Source: Paraspadella gotoi (lineage: Eukaryota; Chaetognatha). From it: 64,000 bases of DNA. Below the pieces are notes generated by a model that made no database searches, was not told the DNA's origin, and worked only from the letters and a program-made list of their open reading frames with translations. Numbering within the stretch: the first letter of the stretch is position 1; each line of letters begins with the position of its first letter. A program made the position numbers and the translations under genes. Location of the stretch: contig CM119267.1 in the NCBI GenBank assembly GCA_051294375.1, forward strand, positions 5,531,455-5,595,454, in the 5' to 3' direction. This document shows positions 23,467 through 35,925 of the stretch, piece after piece.

Positions 23467-23562
23467 GCGTCTTTCTTCATTAAACGGGCAAATCCTAGGA
23501 ATTAAATTTGGGGCTCTAAGCTCTCCCGCCTCATCTCAACTCTGAGTTCCGGACTGGAAAGG

Positions 23563-23640
23563 TAGGAGGGAGAGAAGGGAGGGAGAGAGGGTAGAGGGAG
23601 GGAGGAGAGAGGGAGAGGAGGCGGGAGGAGAGGAGAAAGA
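23563..23640 (+). other. G-run cluster, possible G-quadruplex
   Basis: Several GGG/GGAGGG runs within about 75 bp on the plus strand (GGGAG, AAGGGAGGGAG, GAGGGTAGAGGGAGGGAGG). Four GGG tracts with short loops satisfy the usual quadruplex pattern. This is a sequence inference only. Confidence 0.45.
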
Positions 23641-23955
23641 AGATAGTGGGTAGTGAGGGAGAACAAATGGGAGGCATGAAAAACGTGGAAAAAAATTTGA
23701 ATGAGGGTGAGCAGCTCGATGAAGAGGATGAGAAAAATTACAGAAAGCATTAAAAAAGGGATAACAGAAAATAAGACAAGGAATACATAAAAGAAAGATT
23801 GAAAGGGGGGGAGAAAATAACAGAAAAAAACAGATTTAGAGAAAAAATAAGCAAGTTAGAAGAAAGGAAAGAATAGAGAAGAGCAAGAGAATGAAGAGAG
23901 AGAGATGATTGGAAAGACTAGAGAGGAGCAGAGAGAGAGAGAGATTGAGAGAGAG

Positions 23956-23986
<31 letters not shown>

Positions 23987-24530
23987 TGAGATGATAATTT
24001 CCAGCAAAGAAGAAAACGGGAAAAGTCGGAAAAGGAATATACAACGAAGGAGGTGAAGTGTGAGGAGAAGATAAAAAAACGAACTCGACATCATCCCGTC
24101 GTAAACAACATCGTCAAAACACACGAAACAGTACACTCCGCGGTTTTTCTTTCTGTTTTACAGCGCATCTTCTACGACATTGTTGATGCGGGAAAAAAAG
24201 GAAGATGAATATATATACTGCATAGACACATGATAAGCACAAAGAATCACGAGCAACAAAAATCATACAAGTATAAATGCCGCGATCCAGTATGTGACAC
24301 ACCATTCTTTTCGGCGGCCATGTTATAATTTAATTAATTATGTACTTATCACTTATGCTCTGTAAGTATTATTACCAATATGATTTTTTTTCTTATCGTA
24401 CTGAGCCTAGTAAAATAGCGGGGAAAATATCAGGTGATCGCAAACGGCGTCCGCGCAGAGACACTTGGATCGGAATTACCTCGGTGTAAGGAAATGCCGC
24501 TAGCTTTTTAGCTTTTTTCAGGCGAATTTC

Positions 24531-24770
24531 CCCCCCTCTTCTCTCTCTCTTTCTCTCTTCATCCTTAGCTACTTAACCACTCAAATCTTCACACTCCCAC
24601 CCATTCACGCCATTCTGGCCCACCCCCCTTTCCACAAATGTCTTCTTCTTTCCTTCTCTCTTCTCTTCCACCACCCCACACTCTCCTCACCAATCCCACC
24701 CCTCTTCACTCCCCCCTCCCCTACCGCCCCCGCCCCTCCCCTCTACCCCCCATCCCCCTGATCAAGGAAA
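24531..24770. other. C-rich segment
   Basis: Cytosine-rich plus strand with many CCCAC, CCCC and CTCCCC words, and almost no G. Low complexity, no repeat unit fixed. Confidence 0.7.
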
Positions 24771-24928
24771 CAATCGCGTAATGGAAAAAAAAGTTTAGGG
24801 TCAATTTTCGGAGGTAAATTGTATCTGCTAACGAGGGGCGACGCCGGCGCGGCGGTCGAGGCTAATTACGACCCCGAGAGCCGAGATGACGTCTCTGATT
24901 ACGAAGACAGCGAGGGCGCGAGGCGCGA

Positions 24929-24963
<35 letters not shown>

Positions 24964-25620
24964 TAGCTATACTGATTACCGAGATGGGCGACGGCCGAAG
25001 ATAACGACCCGGATTACGACGATCGTGATTGCTGATCGTGATCACAAATATCCTCGTGATTTCTCACGATGATGGCGACGACCGGATTTGTTGCCGCCTC
25101 CGTAATGGTGAGGGGTCTTGATGTGACGCAAATGTGATGAGAATGTGACGCAAATGCGGCAAAGATTGAACGTCAACGCAACAGCAACATTTTCGTTGTC
25201 ATCGATCGTCATTGACGTTTTTGTCAATAACAATGATTGAATGGATACTTTTATATAGGTTGTACCATTTATATAACAGTCAGCTCTTTGAACGTATGCT
25301 GAGTATAATATAGTGCGGAGTATAATATAATAGTATTCCCATATCTAATACTTAAGCGAGTGGTCCTTTTATACAAAACGCAGTTCATAAAAACATAAAA
25401 CCACTTCATTGATAGGGAAGCCAGGTTCTCTGGGAGTTAAAACCTTTCTAGAGTCTAGACTGTTAGAGTCTTTAGATTGAAAGAATTTGCTGACAACACA
25501 AACTAGAAACATTGACAATCAAAGTCGGCGATAGCGATGAACGACAAAAATGATGACGTCGACAACAACGACAAAAACGACAACGACGACAACGACGAAA
25601 ACGGTCGACGATTAACGAGT
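24771..25620. other. Spacer with (ACG)n, nothing else recognised
   Basis: A GC-rich patch at 24820-25010 contains an ACG array (about 24931-24963). A 61-residue frame there reads through the array. 25040-25500 is unique. 25510-25615 is a decayed GAC/AAC array. Confidence 0.6.
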
Positions 25621-25724
25621 TGAGAAGAAGCCTCTTCTTTTTGAATTTCTCATCTCGACGGATTTTTCTTCGGACAGGAGCAGCTCTCTCTCTCGGCGAG
25701 TTAAGACCACGGCCACTTCACTGC

Positions 25725-25793
25725 TCTCTTCTCTCTCTCTTCTCGTTTCGTCGCGTCTGCGTTCGTGGCGTCTCTCCTCTCTCTCTCTCTCGC

Positions 25794-25829
<36 letters not shown>

Positions 25830-25835
25830 ATCTCT
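25725..25835. repeat. Interrupted (CT)n microsatellite
   Basis: CT runs broken by TCGTTTCG-type words. Related CT-rich DNA continues to about 26130. Confidence 0.85.
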
Positions 25836-26213
25836 CCGTCTCTCTCCTCGCCTGGCGCATTAGCCTTTTCGCCTCGCCCCCGATCAGCATTCTCGTTAGG
25901 CGTCGCCGCCCGAGTTTTTTTTTCTCTCTTCTAAATCTCATTCTCTCTCAGGAAGCTCGGAAGTTAAAAGATTTTCTCCGATTTTCTCCTCTCTCTCTTC
26001 TCTCCTCTCTCTCTCTCTTCTTCTCTCGTCGGCGTCCTCGTCTTTTTACTCGCTCTCTCTCTCCTTCGTCGTCTCTCGATTCTTGCTCTCCTGCTCCTCT
26101 CTCTCTCGTCTCTCTTCTCCTCCTTCTTCTCTTCCTTTCCTTTCATCACCTCGATGCCTCAAGAAGTGGGATTTTTTGCATGAAGCCGGGCGTACCTTTG
26201 AAAAAAAACACTG

Positions 26214-26237
26214 AGAAGAGAGAGAGAGGAGAGCGAG

Positions 26238-26276
<39 letters not shown>

Positions 26277-26278
26277 AG
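26214..26278. repeat. (GA)n microsatellite
   Basis: GA dinucleotides, perfect from about 26241 to 26272. A further GA patch at 26300-26312 lies 26 bp before an N gap. Confidence 0.92.
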
Positions 26279-26337
26279 CCGAAGATGAGTGCATATGAGA
26301 GAGAGAGAGGGAGAAAAGAGTTTGATCGAGAAGAAGC

Positions 26338-26463
26338 NNNNNNNNNNNNNNNNNNNNNNNNNNNNNNNNNNNNNNNNNNNNNNNNNNNNNNNNNNNNNNN
26401 NNNNNNNNNNNNNNNNNNNNNNNNNNNNNNNNNNNNNNNNNNNNNNNNNNNNNNNNNNNNNNN
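26338..26463. other. Assembly gap, 126 N
   Basis: Run of N. Confidence 1.
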
Positions 26464-26950
26464 AGGGTGGAGGTGAGGGTTGAGGGGGGATATGGGGAGC
26501 TGTGCGCCGTTCGGAATCGACGGGGTAGTGTGATGTCAGTAAGAGAGCTAAAGTGTTATTAAGCGGTGAAAGAATAAAAGCGTCAAGTGGTGAAAGAAGG
26601 GAGTGAAAGACGAAGGGTCGATTCGTCGTCATCTGGGAAAAATCGACTCTGACCACAAAGGCGCTTGGGCTCGCCGCTTCGCCGCCGCTTCGCCGCCGCC
26701 TCGCCGCAGAGTGGCCGCCCACTCGCCAGAGTCCGGCCCCGACCCGGTCCCCGGGCCGATGCTTGGCCTCCTCTTTCGACCGTTTCCCCCCCCCTCTAGA
26801 ATATTAATGTGGCCCGTGGAATTCCTAGTCGGACAGACGGAGGGACGGACAGATGGCCGGATCGCGGGAGGACGGGCGGTACGGGAGCGAAACTCGAGCG
26901 AAATGTCACAGATTATATATTTTGACGATGACAGACACGGAAAATCTTGA
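26464..26950. other. GC-rich spacer with a short open frame
   Basis: Non-repetitive and CpG-rich, especially 26640-26780 where CGCCGC words recur. A 115-residue plus frame (26603-26950) covers it, Pro/Arg/Ala-rich, with no recognisable domain. Low GC-stop density explains the frame. Confidence 0.4.
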
Positions 26951-27480
26951 GCTCGTTTTCACAACTTGATGGGTGAAATCTCGTCTCACTGGAAGCGTCG
27001 TCGGGCATTGCAATAAGCCCCTGATTCATTAGGAACCGGGATCCATCCCCAATTGTACCTACGCAGAGGAAAGCGGACGGCCGTAATCCGCCTTGGGAGC
27101 CTGGAATACCCTCGCTCTGGTTCAAAGCACAGGACCCATTCCATGGTTGCTAAAGGGTTTGAAGAAGTTGAGGAAAACACTCTTCAGCCCAATTTTCCAC
27201 AGAAGCAGCAAGTGCGATCAGGAATAGTCTGAACCAGGACGTCGATCAAAAGAATTGATAAACCCTTATGATGGGTTGTTGCTGGAAAACCGGATATCGC
27301 CATTGAATTCCATTGCCAGGATTTCTTCCATCTGTGAACTGGCACGAACCTGGATGTTCGGGTTTGAGAGTTTTGACTTTGGCGACGATTATGACAGCCG
27401 AAGGTTCTGTCGCGGGGTGAGTGACAAAGAAGGAAGCTTAAACTATTCGAGAATAAGTCAACAAGACGTATGAGAGTCAA
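26950..27480 (-). other. Complex segment, possible decayed coding sequence
   Basis: About 530 bp of balanced composition with no SSR, unlike its surroundings. On the minus strand one frame is open for long runs with only two in-frame stops. It includes the stretches SAFLCVGTIGDGSRFLMNQG (C-terminal part) and AALAASVENWAEE-like residues upstream. Another minus frame (27184-27588) and a plus frame (27255-27473) are also open. I recognise no family. It may be an old gene or transposon fragment, or unique spacer. Confidence 0.25.
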
Positions 27481-27813
27481 ATTAATACTTAAATGATTCT
27501 TAATGAACAATTGAACAAATGAACAAGTAGGGAAAAAAAACCCTACATGAACGATCAATACCGCCAGAAAAAAAAAAACGGCGAACACAAAAATCTGATT
27601 GAAAATAGGCGCTTCTGGCGAAGGTAATAAAAATTGGTGGCGAATGCAGCAGACAACGCGGCGACAGCAAAATGCTGCGGCGAACGCTGCTGAGAACGCC
27701 GCGGCAAATTCGACGACGACCAGGAAATGTTTATTGGCTCGTTCCTCATACCCACTTTTATTAAAATCGAGCGGAAAAAATTAAAGAAAGAATAAAAAAA
27801 AATAACACGACCA

Positions 27814-28146
27814 NNNNNNNNNNNNNNNNNNNNNNNNNNNNNNNNNNNNNNNNNNNNNNNNNNNNNNNNNNNNNNNNNNNNNNNNNNNNNNNNNNNNNNN
27901 NNNNNNNNNNNNNNNNNNNNNNNNNNNNNNNNNNNNNNNNNNNNNNNNNNNNNNNNNNNNNNNNNNNNNNNNNNNNNNNNNNNNNNNNNNNNNNNNNNNN
28001 NNNNNNNNNNNNNNNNNNNNNNNNNNNNNNNNNNNNNNNNNNNNNNNNNNNNNNNNNNNNNNNNNNNNNNNNNNNNNNNNNNNNNNNNNNNNNNNNNNNN
28101 NNNNNNNNNNNNNNNNNNNNNNNNNNNNNNNNNNNNNNNNNNNNNN
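27814..28146. other. Assembly gap, 333 N
   Basis: Run of N followed directly by a GA microsatellite at 28147-28179. Confidence 1.

Positions 28147-28179
<33 letters not shown>
28147..28179. repeat. (GA)n microsatellite at gap edge
   Basis: Perfect AG dinucleotides that begin at the gap, so the true tract length is unknown. Confidence 0.97.
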
Positions 28180-28182
<3 letters not shown>

Positions 28183-28650
28183 TCCGGATCTAGGAAGTTC
28201 CACTAAAGCCACGTGACCAGTTTTCCGTTCGCATAAATAAATGGAATCGATCCGACTGCATCTCGAAAAATTCCAATTTGCCTTTGATTGCATTTGTGCA
28301 GTAAAATTATATATTCAATAAAAGGTGGCGCTTAAAGCAACTATACTTTTATCAATTATATGGGAAACCGGTGACTGTTGTTTGGTCTTAAAAAGTCTTG
28401 TTATTGTTATTTAATGAAACCACGAACATATATTAATATAATTCATAAATAGATAATTTAATTTACGTATGTCCGAATGAACGAAGGAAAAAAATACATA
28501 ACAATCTCGCCTAAAGACTTTTTTTTTTGTTATTATTTTTATACCGACTTTTTAAATTTTATTATTCAATGATTAATATTTTTCGCTAAATTCCTGGCGA
28601 TCAGTATTTTTGCAAACTAAACCTTCAGAAGAAACTTCGGGAAAAATTAA
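28180..28650. other. AT-rich spacer, nothing recognised
   Basis: Unique, AT-rich sequence with A and T runs. Confidence 0.6.
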
Positions 28651-28691
28651 GAGGTGGAAAACTACGTTATCTTCTTCGTCGGTTTCGTAAC

Positions 28692-28750
28692 GCGCATGCG
28701 CAAAATGAGGGCCGCATCAGTCCATTCAATCGATCTTACTCTCGTTGATC
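28692..28750 (+). promoter_or_regulatory. Candidate core promoter: NRF1-like site, Inr and DPE
   Basis: GCGCATGCGCA at 28692-28702 matches the palindromic NRF1/ewg-type site. TCAGTC at 28717-28722 fits the animal initiator TCAKTY, with the A as +1 at 28719. TGATC at 28746-28750 sits at +28 to +32 and fits the downstream promoter element DGWYV. The spacing is what these elements require. No gene is recognised downstream. A 215-residue plus frame covering the site runs into a CT tract and is not convincing. Initiator plus DPE alone would occur a few times by chance in 64 kb; the 11-bp NRF1 site makes it more notable. Confidence 0.35.
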
Positions 28751-28759
28751 TTCGACTGG

Positions 28760-28945
28760 TCGATGTCACGCGTCAGCCTTGTCACGTCAGCCTTGTCACG
28801 CTTATATCGTGTCACGTCCAACGCAGCGCAAATGTCACGGAAAATGCAAGTTTCATTTCATCGTCACTTAGAAAACAGAGTTGCAACGCCTCATTCTGTC
28901 TCTTTTTTCTTCTCTCTCTCTCTCTCCTCTCTCTCTCTCCTCTCT

Positions 28946-28999
<54 letters not shown>

Positions 29000-29430
29000 T
29001 TTTCCCTCTACTATTGTCTTTCACTGTGTTCTGCACTTCTTCCCATTTGCGAAACCCCGTCTCGCTCTTTGACGAAAGCGCCATCTTCTTTTGTCTTACA
29101 TCAAACGTCATCCGTATCAAGGGATCAAATGTCGACAGCAAAAAAGTGTCAAGTCTTCTCCGTTCAGCGTCAAGTGACACCCGTACTGTGTCAAGTCTCA
29201 TATTTCCTTTGTTAAAAGTGAACCATTTGAAAAGTCTCCCCGCACAGTATCACCTGTTTCATTCTCTGTCAAATGTAAACCCATTCGCGTTAATGTGTTA
29301 ACCGTCACATTTTTGAGCATTACAAATCAAATCAAATCAAATCAAACCAAACGACTGTCATGCGTCACTTGACATGCCGACAAGTGTCAACCGACGACTG
29401 TCAAGTGTCACCCGACATCACGACATCCTG
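28760..29430. other. Segment dense in GTCA/TGAC words
   Basis: GTCACGTCAGCCTT occurs twice in tandem near 28775-28800. GTGTCAA, AAGTGTCA, GTCACTTGACA and related words recur through 29100-29425. A CT tract (28912-28996) splits the region, and a short AAATC pentamer run lies at 29325-29345. No gene recognised. Confidence 0.6.
28912..28996. repeat. (CT)n microsatellite
   Basis: CT dinucleotides, interrupted at first and perfect from about 28963. Confidence 0.93.
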
Positions 29431-29509
29431 AACCGAGAAAAGTCGTTTTTGACGCTGAGAAAATCCAGACAAACAGCGAAGCTGTCAACCGAATTACAAT
29501 GAGGCCTTT

Positions 29510-31354
<1,845 letters not shown>

Positions 31355-31504
31355 GTGATTCTGGTTAACGTCTTCTTTATACTTTTTCTCTCTTTTCCTT
31401 TTTTTTCTCCTTTCTTTCCTTTTTTTCTTTTATTCTCTTTTTTTTTCTCTTCGTTACTGAGATGCTGTTTTGTGATTGCGGTCATTGGGCAATGTCTCGT
31501 CAGC

Positions 31505-31505
31505 A

Positions 31506-31536
<31 letters not shown>

Positions 31537-31538
31537 TT
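31505..31538. repeat. (CGT)n microsatellite in inverted repeat 2
   Basis: Eleven perfect GTC/CGT triplets. The partner ACG array at 42527-42560 has a similar length. Confidence 0.96.
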
Positions 31539-32091
31539 ATCGTCATCCTCCTCGGTTTTTTTTTGGTTAAGCCTACAAAAAAAAAAAAAAAAACAACAAA
31601 AAACAACGCTGGACGCAACCGCCAGCTAAAAGAAATTGTTTTCTTTGATTCATCATTAGCGTGGGTGTTTTGTCTGCGTTTTTGTTGTTTTTCTTGTTGT
31701 TTGTCGTTCTGTTTTGACGGATCGATCTTCCTCGCCGTCCGAGAGGAAAGCACTCAAAGAGTTTAATCATTTAAATCATCAATATCTTTCTCAATCTTTT
31801 CCTGACGTTTCTGCGATTTTCCCTTTTCCTTCACCGGAAGTCTGTTGGCCACCTCAATGCGTTTAAATAACTATTAAACTCTTTTAAATGTCTATAAAAA
31901 GTTTAATTTTATACGTACATTTTCAAACAATTGGCTTTAAAAGCCCAATGCCATGCATGCCAAATCTCATGATTCTCCAAGCGATTGTCCATTGTCCGAA
32001 GTCATGGCCAAACAAAGTAAGATTCCTTTTCGAAATCTCCCTTAAAAATCTTCATCAATCGGTCAACCAGGAAACCCATCTCTCTATCTTA

Positions 32092-32095
32092 CTAT

Positions 32096-32139
<44 letters not shown>

Positions 32140-32182
32140 ATCTATCTATCTATCTATCTATCTACTATCTATCTATCTATCT
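32092..32182. repeat. (TATC)n microsatellite in inverted repeat 2
   Basis: About 22 TATC units with two one-base losses. The partner tract at 41884-41985 has about 25 unbroken units. Confidence 0.97.
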
Positions 32183-32957
32183 AATTCTCCCAGTGAAACT
32201 TACTTTCCAGTGAGAATAAGTCAAGGCAGGACGAAGACCGCCCAAAGGAACACTGCAGACCACAAACAGGTCTTTTTGTTTTCTCAAGATTTTTTAAAGA
32301 TTCTACCAGAGGTCCCTCGTCGTCGTCGTCGTCGTTCGTCGTTGTGTCGTTCGTCGTCGTCGTCCCTCTTCGCCGTTTTCGCGCCGACGAAAATGTTCCA
32401 AATTTGGCACAACATATCACGCGGACACAAAAAAAAAAAAAAAAAAATTTCGTTTTCTTACTTTTTATATTTTTCGTAATTATTTCTTATATTAGCTATT
32501 CAATATACAGGTTCCTTCGACGATAATTGCCAACCTATCGTTTCCGTTCTGCGTCAATCCGCTTTTACGTCACCGACGAAACTGTTGACGCAGTTAAAAG
32601 CGTCTATTTTCAAGTTCGCTTATGCTTTCTCGGTTTAGGTTTACTTTAGTTTTCGTCATCGAAATATATACATATGTCATTTTTTTTTGACTTAGCGTCG
32701 AAGCTTTGTTATCATATCTGGACCAATGGCCTTTTTTTTTAAAAAAAAAGAGATGCCATTTCCATCTCAGCCATTAAATAAGCATTTTTTCGCTATTTTT
32801 TTAATTATTATTATTCCATTACTCATTCTTTATCTTTTAAGCATATTTTAAAGTATTATTGCTCCAAGCTTCATTTTTTAGGTATCAAAGATGAATTTTT
32901 TTATCATTTTCTCAAGCGACAAAACGCTCAATCATTAATATTATTTTCAACAAAGCA

Positions 32958-33048
32958 ATCTTCATGAAAGAGACGCTAATTAGGAGAACAATCTTCATGA
33001 AAGAGACGCTAATTAGGAGAACAATCTCATGAAAGAGACGCTAATTGA
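32958..33048. repeat. 33-bp tandem repeat, three copies
   Basis: Three copies of a unit beginning CAATCTTCATGAAAGAGACG and ending CTAATTAGGAGAA. The third has lost one T and is altered at its end. The same triplet occurs inverted at 41044-41145. Confidence 0.95.
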
Positions 33049-33786
33049 GGAAGGAACAGTTATAATTCAAAGAATTAATAAGAGAATTAATAATCCCTTG
33101 ATAATTTAATAAGAAATATTTAATAAGAGAATTAATATATCCTGAGAAACTCCCGCTTCCTTTTTGATCGATCCTCTGATTTTCAGATCTGATAAGATCA
33201 TCTCATCCCATTTTTCCAATCTCATCCCTTCTCAATCCCTTCTCATCCCTTCTCATCCATTCATCCCTGCCCACTTTTTTCCCAAACCTTTTTTCTTATT
33301 CGTATCCCACTTTTTTAGAATAGTTTTTCTTGTTCTTATCTTCAATGCTCCCATCTCTGCTCAACCACTCAGTTCTCCTCCATCTCTTCCCCCATCCTCT
33401 TTTCTTCATTCCCCATCTTGCTTTTCCCCATCTCTTATCCGTCTCTTCTCCATCTTTCTCCCCATCTGCCTCACCATCTCTTTTCTCCCGTTCTCTTCAC
33501 CATCTTTTCTCCCCATTGCTCACCATCTCTTTTTCCGTCTCTTCCCCATCTTTTCTCCGATTCTGGCCTCCCCATCTTCTTTCTCCTCTCTTCCCATCTT
33601 TCTCCCCATCTGCTTCCTATCTCCTTCCCTCTCCAGCACCCATCTCCTTCTTCCGTCGCGTCCAAAGGCATCTTCCACTTTATTTTCCATCTACGCCGCC
33701 TCATCGGCCAGATGGCGTTGTTTTGCCTTCTTCCTTCTCGAGTTGGCGTATCACGCACTCTCTTTCTCTCTCTCCTACTCTCTCTA

Positions 33787-33821
<35 letters not shown>

Positions 33822-33995
33822 CTCTCCTCTCTTAACTCTCTCTCTCTCTCTCACAACCCATTTCAACTCATCGGCGACGCCTTTTTGTGTTTCCTCGCAC
33901 ATTGATTCGACGCCGGTCTCTGCGCGCGTTGGCGCTTCCGCCGGCGCCCTCTTGCAAAGCGCCGCGGCCCTCCCCGGTTTGCTTGCGACGCCTAA

Positions 33996-34003
33996 TGACG
34001 TCA
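33996..34003. promoter_or_regulatory. Full CRE octamer in a GC-rich block
   Basis: TGACGTCA, the palindromic CREB/ATF site, sits at the edge of a CpG-rich block (33895-34020). The other arm keeps it exactly at 40147-40154. An octamer palindrome can occur by chance, and no gene is recognised nearby. Confidence 0.25.
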
Positions 34004-34062
34004 CGGGACCCGCGCCTAATTTTTAAGCAAAGACGCAAAAAAAAAAAAAAAAAAAAAACGAA

Positions 34063-34066
<4 letters not shown>

Positions 34067-34117
<51 letters not shown>

Positions 34118-34175
34118 AGAGAGAAAGAGAGAGAGAGAAGAGAGCGAGAGAGAGAGAGGAGAGAGAGAGAGAGAG
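34067..34175. repeat. Interrupted (GA)n microsatellite in inverted repeat 2
   Basis: GA tracts with several slips. They pair with CT at 39964-40100. Confidence 0.93.
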
Positions 34176-35022
34176 GATTTAATTTTCGAGTGCGGAACAG
34201 TTCTGTGTTTCGGTTAAAGGTGTTTGTGACTCTGCCCAAAGAATCGACTCCGAACAAAAATGCTAACGAAATTCCTGGCGACGAAACTCGGAAAAACAAT
34301 ATTTTTTTTTTCGGTCAGAAGAAGGAAAGATAAAACAACATCAAAGTTTCCTTGAAGCCATGAATGTTAATCTATATTTGAAATTATTTACTTATCATTG
34401 TACAAATTCCATTTTAATTTTAAAAAAAATTAGGGCGCAATCAAGCCCCATCTTTCTCGTAGATAGCGAGACAGTCGACCGCAAGCTTGCGATATAAATA
34501 AGATGGTGTCAAAAGGTGTGGTATAGAGTGGTTACGAGCGTAGGTATAACTTACGTATTGAAGTAGTATTTTTCATGAATATTTGTACAAATAATATAAA
34601 AATTATTCATTCATTCAATAAATGAAGGCTAACTTAGCCCCTGACTTTGCGACAGGCTTGGTGATTTAAGTCCTCCATAGCTCTTACAAGATAATGACAT
34701 AAGAGGTCCCTCCAAGCTTTATATCATAGACTCTCTCACCCCAGTCTTGTTTATTCACTACCTTTTGTCTTCCATATCAATGGGCTGTAATATTCAAAGA
34801 ATCTTTCAATTGTATAATTGTTATAATTTTTTGATAATATTAATTCCAAAGCCGTCAACCGCAAAACTCTCGCGACGTCGAATATCACAAAAATTTTAAG
34901 TTAAACCCTCTCCCCCCCGACCCAAAAAAGGGGCGGAAAAATAGCCAAGCACCAAGCAATTTACAAAAATTTCAGCCTATCGCCCAGAAATTCAAATGTG
35001 ACGACCGATTTACAACCGCCGT

Positions 35023-35044
35023 CTCTCTCTCTCTCTCTCTCGCT

Positions 35045-35091
<47 letters not shown>

Positions 35092-35120
35092 GCTCGACCT
35101 CAACTTTTAGAAGCGTTTTT

Positions 35121-35191
<71 letters not shown>
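35023..35191. repeat. Two (CT)n microsatellites in inverted repeat 2
   Basis: CT runs at 35023-35085 and 35125-35191, separated by about 40 bp. The region opposite in the right arm is replaced by a 19-N gap (39278-39296), so these tracts have no visible partner. Confidence 0.93.
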
Positions 35192-35684
35192 CCGAACAAA
35201 AAAAAAAATTTCCTTTCGCCCACGACATTTCCTTTACTATTAAACTTTTTTTTTTTTCCCTCGACTTTGAAGAGAGAAAATCCCGATAAGGCCCCAGAGT
35301 GTGGCGGGCCGAGTGGGTTCCTGTGTGGGGACTTGTGTGGCGGCCCGTTGGGTATCGTGTGGTCGTGTAGGTTGATGGTTGCGTTTCGGCGTCTAGATGC
35401 AGTCAAGATGGCGTCCGCCGATCGCCGAACTGCCCGCACACACTGCCCTTCGCCTCATCACCACTCGCATTCGCCGAACTGCCGACACCACAGCCCCTCG
35501 CCTCACCTCAACCTACCCTACATTCCTTCTATGGTGCGATGAATCGCAAGTTCGACTGCGGACGAATGAACGACCTAAGGACGCGACGGACGGACGGACT
35601 GACGCGACGCGACGAGGGACTGAGTCTGGTTCTTCTATTTCGGCTGCTGACGGAAATCGAACGATCGTTAATTCTCCAATTCAA

Positions 35685-35687
<3 letters not shown>

Positions 35688-35750
<63 letters not shown>
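35688..35750. repeat. (CT)n microsatellite in inverted repeat 2
   Basis: About 30 CT units. Its partner is the 163-bp GA tract at 38775-38937, more than twice as long. Confidence 0.95.
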
Positions 35751-35752
<2 letters not shown>

Positions 35753-35834
35753 CTCCCACATTGTGTTTTTTGTTCCCTTCGAATCGCGCTGATGTTGAAA
35801 CGAGAGCTGAGAGCGCGAAAGGGAGATTAAGAAC

Positions 35835-35836
<2 letters not shown>

Positions 35837-35881
<45 letters not shown>

Positions 35882-35925
35882 GAGAAGAAGAGAGAGAGAG
35901 GAGAGAAGAGGAGATGAGAGCAGGC
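35837..35925. repeat. Interrupted (GA)n microsatellite
   Basis: GA tract with several slips in the left arm of inverted repeat 2. The right arm at the matching place (about 38640-38720) has only irregular CTCTCT-like sequence. Confidence 0.9.

Larger units (their letters stand above)
22441..24530. other. Spacer, AT-rich with GA/CT tracts
   Basis: 22441-23020 is AT-rich and non-repetitive. 23120-23470 holds a GA tract and a facing CT tract. 23560-23640 is a G-rich purine stretch. 23880-23995 is interrupted GA. 24000-24530 is unique AT-rich sequence. No domain-bearing frame. Confidence 0.65.

Noticed and set aside
32958-33048. CRISPR-like array of 33-bp repeats
   Set aside because: The three copies are directly adjacent with no spacers, and the context is a eukaryotic genome.
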